Notes under the pieces: generated by a model | Told to the model about the DNA's origin: nothing | Seen by the model: the letters and a program-made list of their open reading frames with translations, nothing else | Database searches by the model: none | Source of the DNA: JAWWBG01 sp033721095 | Lineage (GTDB): Bacteria > Actinomycetota > Nitriliruptoria > Nitriliruptorales > Nitriliruptoraceae | Assembly (NCBI GenBank): GCA_033721095.1 | Contig: JAWWBG010000011.1 | Coordinates: 1 to 24,315 of the forward strand | Direction of reading: 5' to 3' | DNA: 24,315 nucleotides | Shown: piece after piece, positions 1-6,714 of the stretch | Layout of the letters: every line of letters begins with the position of its first letter | How positions within the stretch are numbered: position 1 is the first letter of the stretch | Position numbers and translations under genes: made by a program

Positions 1-95
1 CCCGTGGCCGCCGATCCTCCGTGGAACTCGTTGATTCGAGCCTGCTGGAGCCGGTGGTGGGGCACGTAGCCCGAAATGGAAAGAATCCCTCGCAT
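1..95 (-). CDS. N-terminus of HMG-CoA synthase / thiolase-like protein (partial)
   Basis: The minus strand reads without a stop from an ATG at 95 to the left edge, giving 31 complete codons. The product begins MRGILSISGYVPHHRLQQ and continues with a Gly-Gly-Ser stretch. That pattern (GI-S-GAYVP-hRL followed by a Gly-rich segment) is what I remember for the N-terminus of the hydroxymethylglutaryl-CoA synthase / thiolase-like OB-fold proteins of actinobacteria, which act on acyl-CoA thioesters. There is no Shine-Dalgarno sequence. A TATCCT box at 107-102 lies only six bases before the ATG, so the mRNA is probably leaderless. A palindromic operator (111-131) covers the -35 area. The gene diverges from the aldo/keto reductase. 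Only a short N-terminus is visible and the active site is outside the window, so the family call rests on pattern memory. Confidence 0.5.
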   Translation of the reverse strand, partial: MRGILSISGYVPHHRLQQARINEFHGGSAAT

Positions 96-110
96 GCGGC
101 AAGGATACGG

Positions 111-131
111 AATCTGACGACCCGTCAGATT
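111..131. promoter_or_regulatory. Palindromic operator, copy 1 (TetR-type)
   Basis: A perfect inverted repeat, AATCTGACG-ACC-CGTCAGATT, has 9-bp arms and a 3-bp centre. It lies between two divergent genes, 15 bp from the minus-strand start at 95 and 43 bp from the aldo/keto reductase start at 175. On the minus strand it overlaps a CTGACG -35-like hexamer (128-123) ahead of TATCCT (107-102), so a bound dimer would block RNA polymerase. A nearly identical site occurs at 2424-2444. Size and symmetry suit a TetR/AcrR-family dimer, but no regulator gene is in the window. Confidence 0.7.
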
Positions 132-174
132 TGTTCGCTGCATAGGCTCGATCGGCACGGAGAAGGAGCACGAC

Positions 175-1158
175 ATGGCCGAGATGACGTATCGACGACT
201 GGGCGGCACGGGGCTGCAGGTTTCGACGCTGTCGTTCGGGTCCTGGGTCACGTTCGCCAAGCAGCTCGATGACACGTCGGCGCTCGACTCGATGGCGGCC
301 GCCTACGACGCCGGTGTGAACTTCTTCGACAACGCCGAGGCCTACGAGCGCGGCGCCTCCGAGTCACTGATGGGCCGGGTGATCAACAAGCTCGGGTGGC
401 CGCGCCACAGCTACGTCGTGTCAACCAAGCTGTTCTGGGGGATCCACGGCGGCTTCCCGTCGCATGGCACCAACATGCGCAACACCCTCAACCGCAAGTA
501 CCTCATGCAGGCCATCGACGGCTCACTGGAACGACTGGACCTCGACTTCGTCGACCTCCTCTACTGCCACCGCCCCGACCCCGAGACCCCCGTCGAGGAG
601 ACCGTCTGGGCCATGTCGGACATCATCGACCAGGGCAAGGCGCTGTACTGGGGGACCTCCGAGTGGCCGGCCGCGGCCATCCGCGAGGCCTGGGAGATCG
701 CCGACCGGCGCAACCTCCACAAGCCCGTGGTCGAGCAGCCCCAGTACCACCTGCTGGACCGCCGCAAGGTCGAGGAGGAGTTCGCCGACCTCTACGACGA
801 CATCGGCCTCGGCCTGACGACCTGGAGTCCGCTCGCGTCCGGCCTGCTGACCGGCAAGTACCTGGACGGAATCCCGGACGGCTCGCGGGCCTCGCTCGAG
901 GGCTATGGCTGGCTGGCCGGGATGCTCACCGACGTGGAGGCCAACGCCAAGGTTCGCAACCTGGTCCCGATCGCCGAGGAGCTCGGCTGCACGCTGGCCC
1001 AGCTCGCAATCGCGTGGTGCGCGAAGAACCCGAACGTGTCGACGGTCATCACCGGCGCCAGCCGTGTCGAGCAGGTCCACGAGAACCTGAAGGCGATCGA
1101 GGTCCTCGAGCAGCTCGACGACGACGTCATGGCGAGGATCGACGCCGCCGTCGCCTGA
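175..1158 (+). CDS. Aldo/keto reductase (voltage-gated K+ channel beta-subunit-like AKR)
   Basis: A 327-aa cytosolic NADPH-dependent oxidoreductase with a (beta/alpha)8 barrel, expected to reduce aldehydes or ketones. The catalytic tetrad is visible: D52 and Y57 in FFDNAEAYERG, K85 in VVSTKLFWG and H132 in LLYCHRPDP. The end of the protein has the NADPH-site pattern STVITGASRVEQVHENLKA. The ATG at 175 follows AAGGAG (163-168) with six bases of spacing. The N-terminus RRLGGTGLQVSTLSFGSW is typical of the KCNAB-like branch (AKR6/AKR14). A thioesterase gene follows 23 bp downstream with its own ribosome site, so the two are probably one transcript controlled from the operator at 111-131. The substrate cannot be told from sequence; the shared operator hints at lipid-derived carbonyls. 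Confidence 0.9.
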   Translation: MAEMTYRRLGGTGLQVSTLSFGSWVTFAKQLDDTSALDSMAAAYDAGVNFFDNAEAYERGASESLMGRVINKLGWPRHSYVVSTKLFWGIHGGFPSHGTNMRNTLNRKYLMQAIDGSLERLDLDFVDLLYCHRPDPETPVEETVWAMSDIIDQGKALYWGTSEWPAAAIREAWEIADRRNLHKPVVEQPQYHLLDRRKVEEEFADLYDDIGLGLTTWSPLASGLLTGKYLDGIPDGSRASLEGYGWLAGMLTDVEANAKVRNLVPIAEELGCTLAQLAIAWCAKNPNVSTVITGASRVEQVHENLKAIEVLEQLDDDVMARIDAAVA

Positions 1159-1181
1159 GGTCACCGAGGCCGGAGCAACGC

Positions 1182-1586
1182 ATGGACGAGGTCCTCAAGG
1201 GCTGGCACGAGCGGACGGCGATCCCGCCGGTCGGTGAGCTCCTCGGCGCCCACCTGGTCGACTACGGCGACGGTCGCGCGACGATGACCATGGAGGCCAG
1301 TGCTGCCCATCACAACGCGATGGGGACGTTGCACGGGGGGCTGTTGGGCGCGTTGGCGGACATGGCCATCGGCGGTGCCATCGCGACCACCCTCGAAGAC
1401 GGGGAATCCTTCACGACGCTCACGCTCAATGCCAACTACCTGGGTGCGGTCGTCCAGGGGTCGGTGACGGCATCAGCCGAGGTCGTGCGACGTGGTCGGC
1501 GAACGGCATTCGTGCGCTGCCGGATCGATCATGGTGACCGACATGTCGCCGAGTTCGACTCGATCTGCATGATCCTGGCGGGCTGA
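1182..1586 (+). CDS. PaaI-type hotdog-fold acyl-CoA thioesterase
   Basis: A 134-aa single hotdog domain. The signature N45-AMGTLHGG-LLGALAD (H51-G52-G53, D60) matches the PaaI/YbgC thioesterase active site, where the acidic residue at the end of the HGG helix and the Asn before it take part in hydrolysing acyl- or aryl-CoA thioesters. Length is normal for the family (about 130-150 aa). The ATG at 1182 is preceded by GGAG (1172-1175), six bases away. It lies 23 bp after the aldo/keto reductase stop and is probably co-transcribed with it. The pairing suggests acyl-CoA breakdown or detoxification. The acyl specificity is unknown. Confidence 0.85.
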   Translation: MDEVLKGWHERTAIPPVGELLGAHLVDYGDGRATMTMEASAAHHNAMGTLHGGLLGALADMAIGGAIATTLEDGESFTTLTLNANYLGAVVQGSVTASAEVVRRGRRTAFVRCRIDHGDRHVAEFDSICMILAG

Positions 1587-1594
1587 GGACTCGC

Positions 1595-1607
1595 CGGCCT
1601 CAGGCCG
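1595..1607. terminator. Possible short bidirectional terminator hairpin
   Basis: CGGCC-TCA-GGCCG can form a five-pair GC stem in the 13-bp gap between the convergent thioesterase and methyltransferase genes; its loop is the methyltransferase stop codon. There is no T-run, so this is at best a weak, non-canonical terminator. Confidence 0.25.
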
Positions 1608-2367
1608 CGGTCGCGACGATGAAGAGGCGACGGAACGGGAACGGTGTCCGGCCGTCCGGGAGTGGGGGATAGGCCGCCCGCATGCGTTCTGCGTACGCGG
1701 CCAGGAAGCTGTCCTGTTCGTCCTCGTCGAGCTCGGCCAGCAACGGTCGCAGCAGCGTGCCGGACGACCAGCTCACGACCGGATCCTCACCGTCGAGGAG
1801 CTGCTGGTAGACGACCTCCCAGACGTCGAGGACACCGGCCAGCGGCGCCAGCAGCCGCAGGTACCAGTCCGGGTCCGCGACGGGCGCCGGCCGGATGCCG
1901 GGCTCGAGCCGATCCGCCCAGCGCGGATCGCGAGCCAGCTCGTGGACGGCGACGTGTGATGGCGACCCGAAGTTGCGCGGCATCTGGACGGCGAGCACGC
2001 CGCCGGGCCGCAACCACGACAACAGCCGCGGGAACAGGGTCTCGTGATCGTCCACCCACTGGAGGAGGGCGTTGGAGTACACGACGTCGACAGGGCCATC
2101 GGGCCGCCAGGACGACACGTCCGCCTCAACCCAGCTTCCGTCGGGCAGGTCCCTGCGCGCGGCCGCCAGCATCTCGGGCGACGAATCGACGCCGATGACC
2201 TCGGCATTCCGGAAGCGGTCGCGGAGCATCGGCACCAGGACTCCCGTGCCACACCCGAGGTCCACGACGGTGCGAACGTCACCCGACACCACGACGCGAG
2301 CCAACAGCTCGACGCCCGGTCGCAGGCGATGGTCGGCGTGGCGGAGGTAGACGTCGGGATCCCACAT
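1600..2367 (-). CDS. tam: Trans-aconitate 2-methyltransferase-like SAM methyltransferase
   Basis: A 255-aa class I SAM-dependent methyltransferase. SAM motif I is VVDLGCGTG (residues 34-42) and motif II is VIGVDSSPEM. The whole chain follows E. coli Tam: WDPDVYLRHADHRLRPGVEL at the start, NALLQWVDDHETLFPRL, GVLAVQMPRN in the middle and FRRLFIVAT at the end. Tam methylates trans-aconitate, a spontaneous aconitase by-product that inhibits the TCA cycle. The ATG at 2367 has no Shine-Dalgarno sequence, and a TAGCGT box at 2381-2376 lies eight bases ahead, so a leaderless mRNA is likely. It is divergent from the aldehyde dehydrogenase-family gene and convergent with the thioesterase. An unrelated small-molecule methyltransferase is possible but less likely. 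Confidence 0.82.
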   Translation of the reverse strand: MWDPDVYLRHADHRLRPGVELLARVVVSGDVRTVVDLGCGTGVLVPMLRDRFRNAEVIGVDSSPEMLAAARRDLPDGSWVEADVSSWRPDGPVDVVYSNALLQWVDDHETLFPRLLSWLRPGGVLAVQMPRNFGSPSHVAVHELARDPRWADRLEPGIRPAPVADPDWYLRLLAPLAGVLDVWEVVYQQLLDGEDPVVSWSSGTLLRPLLAELDEDEQDSFLAAYAERMRAAYPPLPDGRTPFPFRRLFIVATAA

Positions 2368-2400
2368 GCCTGGTCACGCTACGCCGCCCCGGCAGCCGGG

Positions 2401-2428
2401 TTGAGCGTCTGGCCCGCTGCCGTAACCT
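2401..2428 (+). promoter_or_regulatory. Sigma-70-type promoter of the aldehyde dehydrogenase gene
   Basis: TTGAGC (2401-2406), a 16-bp spacer and TAACCT (2423-2428) fit a housekeeping-type promoter. The predicted transcription start (about 2435) falls inside the palindrome at 2424-2444, the usual arrangement for repression. Confidence 0.5.
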
Positions 2429-2444
2429 GACGACCCGTCAGATT
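2424..2444. promoter_or_regulatory. Palindromic operator, copy 2 (TetR-type)
   Basis: AACCTGACG-ACC-CGTCAGATT differs from the site at 111-131 at one base only (C for T at 2426), and the centre ACC is the same. It ends 18 bp before the ATG at 2463 and covers the -10 box and predicted transcription start. Two such close matches in promoters 2.3 kb apart, both near starts, point to one regulator controlling both. Confidence 0.7.
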
Positions 2445-2462
2445 CTTCCGGAGTCCCCCCGC

Positions 2463-4208
2463 ATGGCCACGAAAGCCCCTGCCGCCGGCGCCATCGTCCT
2501 CCCGGAGGCGACCGCCACGATGCCGCCGACGCCCATCGAGCGCATCGACCGGGTCGTCAACGAGCTCGCCAAGAAGAAGCACGAGTGGCTGTCGGTCTCC
2601 CTCGACCACCGGATTGCCCTCCTCGACGACGCCATCGACGCCACGGTCGACGTCGCCGATGCGTGGTCGGCGATGGGCCTGGCCCAGAAGAAGATCATCC
2701 CCTCCTCACCGGCAGGAGGCGAGGTCTACGCCCTTGGGCCGTTTGCCCTCGTGCGGCACCTGCGGCTGCTGCGCGACACCCTCGTGAGCCTCCGGGACAC
2801 CGGCGAGGTCGGGCTTCCCGGTGAACCGTGGACCCGCCCCGACGGCCAGGTCGTCGTGCCGGTCCTGCCGACGTCGAAGATCGACAACGTCCTGTTCGCC
2901 CAGACCACCGGCGAGATCTGGCTCGAACCGCACGTGACACTGGACACGATGAAGACCGGGCAGGTCTACCGGGAGAAGCCAGCCGAAGGCCGGGTGTGTT
3001 TCATCCTCGGTGCCGGCAACGTGTCTTCCACGCCGGCGATCGACGCCACACAGAAGCTGTTCACCGAGGACCAGGTCGTCGTCCTCAAGATGAACCCGGT
3101 CAACGACTGGGCGGGCCCGTTCGTCGAGCGCGCCCTCGGCAGGATGGTTCGCGAAGGCTGGATCCAGGTCGTCTACGGCGGCATCGAGAACGGCAAGCAC
3201 CTCACCAACCACCCCGATGTCGACACGATCCACATGACCGGATCCGACAAGACGCACGACGCCATCGTCTTCGGGACCGGCAAGGAAGGCGCGAGGAACA
3301 AGAAGGCGAACACGCCGATCCTGGACAAGGAGATCTCGTCCGAGCTCGGCAACGTGAGCCCGTGGATCCTCGTGCCGGGGAGCTGGAGCGAGAAGGACAT
3401 CGACTTCCAGGCCAACCACCTCGCGTCGATGCTCGCCCTCAATGTCGGGTTTGGCTGCGGTTGCCCGCGCGTGATCATCACCGCCGCCGACTGGGCCCAG
3501 CGCGACGAGTTCCTCAATGCGCTCCGCCACCACCTTGCCCAGGTGCCGCCCCGATACGCGTTCTACCCGGGTGCACGGGATCGGTGGGAGGCGTTCGTCG
3601 AGGCCCACCCGGAAGCCGAGATCTTCGGCCCGCAAGGGGATGGACAGGCGCCCTGGACGCTCATCCCCGACCTCGACCACACCAACAGGGACGACATCTG
3701 CTTTCGGACCGAGTCCTGGAACGGCGTCTTCGGCGAGGCCCCATTGCCGGGCGAGGATGTCGCCACGTTCCTCGCCAACGCCGTGGAGTTCTGCAACGAG
3801 ACGCTCTGGGGAACGCTGGGTGCCACCATCATCGCCCATCCGTCATCGCTGAAGGATCCGGTCGTGGATGCGGCCGTCGAGCGGGCCATCGCCGACCTGC
3901 GCTACGGCACGGTCGGGCTGAACGTTTCGGCACTGAACGGCTACGGCTACGGGAGCACGTCCTGGGGTGGCTTCCCGGGCCACCCGCTCAACGACATCCA
4001 GTCGGGCCGCGGTGTCGTCAAGAACTCGTACCTGATCGAGGACGTGCAGAAGTCCGTGATCCGCGGGCCGTTCCGGCTGAGCAAGAAGCCCGGCGCTGCC
4101 TACGACTTCGCGACCTACGCCAAGGTGTTGCCGCGGGTCATGAAGGCCGCCGCCTACGACGACTGGAAGCAGATCCCGGCGATCATCTGGCTCGGCCTGC
4201 AGGCCTGA
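2463..4208 (+). CDS. Aldehyde dehydrogenase superfamily protein (long form)
   Basis: A 581-aa cytosolic NAD(P)-dependent aldehyde or acyl-CoA oxidoreductase. Residues 1-150 are an extension that I do not recognise. The Rossmann segment has VCFILGAGNVSSTPAID (about 178-194). The general base fits E294 in ISSELGNVSPWIL, and the catalytic Cys fits C332 in LNVGFGCGCPRV, with a second Cys at 334. Usual ALDHs have about 490 residues and read ELGGK and GQ-C, so this is a diverged subfamily, perhaps closer to acyl-CoA reductases. The ATG at 2463 follows CGGAG at about nine bases. It stands alone after an operator-covered promoter shared in design with the 1-1586 cluster. Substrate not determinable. 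Confidence 0.8.
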   Translation: MATKAPAAGAIVLPEATATMPPTPIERIDRVVNELAKKKHEWLSVSLDHRIALLDDAIDATVDVADAWSAMGLAQKKIIPSSPAGGEVYALGPFALVRHLRLLRDTLVSLRDTGEVGLPGEPWTRPDGQVVVPVLPTSKIDNVLFAQTTGEIWLEPHVTLDTMKTGQVYREKPAEGRVCFILGAGNVSSTPAIDATQKLFTEDQVVVLKMNPVNDWAGPFVERALGRMVREGWIQVVYGGIENGKHLTNHPDVDTIHMTGSDKTHDAIVFGTGKEGARNKKANTPILDKEISSELGNVSPWILVPGSWSEKDIDFQANHLASMLALNVGFGCGCPRVIITAADWAQRDEFLNALRHHLAQVPPRYAFYPGARDRWEAFVEAHPEAEIFGPQGDGQAPWTLIPDLDHTNRDDICFRTESWNGVFGEAPLPGEDVATFLANAVEFCNETLWGTLGATIIAHPSSLKDPVVDAAVERAIADLRYGTVGLNVSALNGYGYGSTSWGGFPGHPLNDIQSGRGVVKNSYLIEDVQKSVIRGPFRLSKKPGAAYDFATYAKVLPRVMKAAAYDDWKQIPAIIWLGLQA

Positions 4209-4226
4209 CACTCGCGTCTGCGGGAC

Positions 4227-4240
4227 GTCGGCCCGCCGAC
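4227..4240. terminator. Possible bidirectional terminator hairpin
   Basis: GTCGG-CCCG-CCGAC makes a five-pair stem with a four-base loop in the 33-bp gap between the convergent aldehyde dehydrogenase and VOC genes. No T-run follows on either strand. Weak candidate. Confidence 0.3.
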
Positions 4241-4241
4241 C

Positions 4242-4595
4242 TCAGAAGGGCTGGTGGATGCCGAACAGGTTTCCGCCCGGGTCCTTGCAGTAGGCCTGCC
4301 AACCGACGTCCGGAATCTCGTGGCGTTCGACCTCGATCGTGCCGCCGGCGTCGACGACCATGGCCAGGGCATGATCGAGATCGGTCACCTCGATCGTGTT
4401 GATCGTCCGCGGCTGGCCGTCCTCGGTCGGCAGGATTGCGCCGTTGATCCCTTCCTTTTCGTCCGGGCCCGTCTTGGCCAGCCAGTACTCGTGCTCGCCG
4501 AACTGCTGGAACTCCCACCCGAAGGCACGTTGGTAGAAGGCAGCGATGGCGCTGGGGTTGGCGACGTTGATCTCGAAATGGACGACTCGACTCAC
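4242..4595 (-). CDS. VOC (glyoxalase/bleomycin-resistance fold) family protein
   Basis: A 117-aa protein with two beta-alpha-beta-beta-beta modules: first module about 1-55 (VVHFEINVANPSAIAAFYQRAFGW), second about 65-117, ending in DPGGNLFGIHQPF. This is the VOC superfamily, metal-dependent enzymes or binding proteins of varied function. A GTG at 4595 is chosen as the start because AGGGAG lies eight bases before it and family members begin M-SRVVHFEI; an ATG at 4631 would add 12 unconserved residues. It lies 100 bp downstream of the LCP gene on the same strand and converges with the aldehyde dehydrogenase gene. The specific reaction cannot be assigned. Confidence 0.82.
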   Translation of the reverse strand: MSRVVHFEINVANPSAIAAFYQRAFGWEFQQFGEHEYWLAKTGPDEKEGINGAILPTEDGQPRTINTIEVTDLDHALAMVVDAGGTIEVERHEIPDVGWQAYCKDPGGNLFGIHQPF

Positions 4596-4695
4596 GGCTG
4601 GGGCTCCCTCTTTGCCGGGAAAGCATGCCACGGGCGCGAGCAGGACGCCCGCAGGAGGTTCGGGGCCGTTGGTCAGGCGTCCCGTCGGGTCGTGA

Positions 4696-5994
4696 TCAGC
4701 GTTCGGCGGCGTCCGGACCGAGGATCAGCTCGAGGGTGTCAGCGGCGCCGTCCTCGATCAGTCGCACCGGGATCGGTGCCAGGTCGGCCAGCAGCTCGGC
4801 CGTCGATCGCAGGTCCGGTGGGAACAGGAGGAGGGTCTGTTCGACGGGCTCGGCGTTGTTCACGTCCAGCACCGTGATGCCGAGCTCCTTGAGCTCGTCG
4901 GCAACCACCGTCGCCAGGCCCGGCATCGACGTCCCGTTCCGGACGACCACCTCGATCTCCGACGGCAGTGGCAAGCCCGTGGCGCGGTCGAGGATGCTGC
5001 CGTCGGCGTGCGCGGCATAGAGCGCATCAGCGCCCGATGTGGCTCGCAGCACTTCGGCGCCACCGACGTTCGCGAACACCGTCGGGACGGTGTCGGCGAC
5101 GAGACGCCCGGCCTGCATGGCGCGGAGGCCCCGTCCGAGGGCAACGGCGTCCAGGGGATCGAAGCCGCTGTCGGTGGTGATGGCGCCGCCAGCGGCACCC
5201 GCCACCGAGAACAGCCGGAAGGGATTGACGAATGTCGCCGGGGCGGCGATCTCGCCGGCGAGCGAACGCATGAAGGCCTGCTGGCGCTCGATCCGCTTCA
5301 GGTCGTTGTCGATCTTGCGGACGCGGACATACCCAAGTGCGTCACGCCCCGACAGCACCTGGCATCCGGCCGGCAGGTCGATGCCGGCGTCGCGATCGCG
5401 AATGGCGTCCTCGAGGCACAGTCGCACGCCACCCACGGCGTCCACGAGGTCGCGGAATCCGCCGAAGTTGATTGCCACGTAGTTGTCGATGCCGATCCCG
5501 GAGGTGCGCTCGATGGTGTCCACGAGGCATCCCGGGCCGTCGATGGCCTCGGCGCCGTTGATGCGCCCGGTCGAACCATCGCAGCGTGTGACGAGCAGGT
5601 CGCGGGGGAAGGCCAGGATTGCCGCCCGCCCGTCGCCAACGGTCAGGACGAAGATGGTGTCGGTGCGGTCGCCGGGAGCGGAGCCCGTGTGCAGCTCGCG
5701 GCGTTCCTCGGGCGTCAGGTCATCGCGCGAGTCCGATCCGACGATCAGGAAGTGCCGGGGGCCAGCGCCGCCAAGCCCTGCAACTTCCACCCGGGTGATC
5801 CGACTCATGCCCCACATGCCGGCGGCTGCCACCACCGACAGCGGGCCGACCAGCAGGATCAGGAGGATGACCCACAGGCGCCGCGGTACTCGCCGGTGAC
5901 GGCCGCGCAGGGTTGGGCCCCAGTCACGCGGGACCTCGGCGTCGGCGGCCTTGCGGGAGTTCGTCAGCGCGGGCATCGGCGCATGGTCCCACAT
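4696..5994 (-). CDS. LytR-CpsA-Psr (LCP) family protein with LytR_C domain
   Basis: A 432-aa membrane protein. A basic cytoplasmic N-terminus (about 1-39, ending RRVPRRL) is followed by one membrane helix (about 40-60). The external LCP domain (about 80-240) carries FLIVGSDSRDD, IFVLTVGDGRAAILAFPRDL and the signature VRVRKIDNDLKRIERQQ, whose Arg/Asp residues bind the pyrophosphate of a polyprenyl-linked substrate. A C-terminal LytR_C domain (about 330-425) begins IEVVVRNGTSMPGLA. LCP enzymes transfer glycopolymers (arabinogalactan or teichoic-type) from lipid carriers to peptidoglycan. The start is uncertain: ATG at 5994 has GGGAG only three bases away, and ATG at 5976 is the alternative. It is divergent from the ECF sigma gene. 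Confidence 0.9.
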   Translation of the reverse strand: MWDHAPMPALTNSRKAADAEVPRDWGPTLRGRHRRVPRRLWVILLILLVGPLSVVAAAGMWGMSRITRVEVAGLGGAGPRHFLIVGSDSRDDLTPEERRELHTGSAPGDRTDTIFVLTVGDGRAAILAFPRDLLVTRCDGSTGRINGAEAIDGPGCLVDTIERTSGIGIDNYVAINFGGFRDLVDAVGGVRLCLEDAIRDRDAGIDLPAGCQVLSGRDALGYVRVRKIDNDLKRIERQQAFMRSLAGEIAAPATFVNPFRLFSVAGAAGGAITTDSGFDPLDAVALGRGLRAMQAGRLVADTVPTVFANVGGAEVLRATSGADALYAAHADGSILDRATGLPLPSEIEVVVRNGTSMPGLATVVADELKELGITVLDVNNAEPVEQTLLLFPPDLRSTAELLADLAPIPVRLIEDGAADTLELILGPDAAER

Positions 5995-6204
5995 CGGCTC
6001 CCGGCGATCGCCGAGCCACCCCTGCCGTTCGACGGCCGTCGCGGGACCGGTGACGTCCGTCCCTCGCCGCAGCGTTCGCAGCGATGAACACTGTGTGCGA
6101 CATGCGCTCACTCAGCGTAATCCTGTCAACGAACACGCGTGCCCATGAGTGATCTGCACAGGAGACCGAAACCCCGGGCCGCCCACAGCGACGCAAGGAT
6201 CACC
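5995..6204. other. Divergent intergenic region, LCP gene / ECF sigma gene
   Basis: About 210 bp without a convincing gene. A perfect TTGACA lies on the minus strand (6129-6124) and could be the -35 of the LCP gene, but the hexamer 18 bp on (GCATGT) is a poor -10. I found no ECF-type GGAAC/GTT or AAC/CGT pair with correct spacing on the plus strand. Upstream in-frame starts for the sigma gene at 6139 (GTG) and 6145 (ATG) lie here. Confidence 0.4.
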
Positions 6205-6714
6205 GTGACGTTCGAACAGGCCTACCAGGCGTGGTACCGACGCGTCGTGGGCACGGTTTGGGCGATCGTCCGGGATGGTGCCGTCGCCGAGGAACTGGCG
6301 CAGGAGGCGTTCGTCCGCGCGTACACGCGTTGGCGCCGCCTGCGGGGCCTCGACCATGCCGAGGCGTGGGTCCATCGCACGGCGATGAACCTGGCGCTGA
6401 GCTTCCGCCGTCGGCGGCAGCACGGGACCGTGATCGAGGCCACCCACGCAGCGGCGCTGGTCGGACCCTCGGAACCCGAGATCCGCGAGGGCTGGCTGGT
6501 TCCGCTGCTGCGGCAGTTGCCGCGTCGGCAGCGCGAAGCCGTGTTTCTGCGGGTCGTCGCCGATCTCTCCGAGGCCGAGGTGGCCGGGGTCATGGGCTGC
6601 TCCGAGGGAGCAGTCAAGGTCCACAAGAAGCGCGGGCTCGATCGCCTGCACGCGCTCGTCACGGAAGGAGCGGATCATGCCGCTCGACAAGCAGCTGCAA
6701 CAGCTCACCTCTGA
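6205..6714 (+). CDS. ECF RNA polymerase sigma factor (SigE-like family)
   Basis: A 169-aa two-domain sigma factor. Region 2 (about 3-65) contains EELAQEAFVRAYTRWRRLRG, and HAEAWVHRTAMNLALSFRRR is its end. Region 4 (about 90-150) has LPRRQREAVFLRVVADLSEAE and the helix-turn-helix CSEGAVKVHKKRGLDRL that reads the -35 element. The GTG at 6205 is preferred since AAGGA lies five bases before it and the protein then begins VTFEQAYQAWYRR as family members do; GTG 6139 or ATG 6145 would add about 20 unconserved residues. Its last 38 bases overlap the next gene, so the two are translationally coupled. No zinc-type anti-sigma factor is adjacent, and the overlapping membrane protein is the natural candidate partner. 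Confidence 0.9.
   Translation: MTFEQAYQAWYRRVVGTVWAIVRDGAVAEELAQEAFVRAYTRWRRLRGLDHAEAWVHRTAMNLALSFRRRRQHGTVIEATHAAALVGPSEPEIREGWLVPLLRQLPRRQREAVFLRVVADLSEAEVAGVMGCSEGAVKVHKKRGLDRLHALVTEGADHAARQAAATAHL

Noticed and set aside
815..825. TGACGACCTGG as a third copy of the operator
   Set aside because: Only one half-site, inside the aldo/keto reductase coding sequence.
6134..6141. CACGCGTG palindrome as an operator for the ECF sigma gene
   Set aside because: Eight-base GC palindromes are frequent here and no second copy was found.
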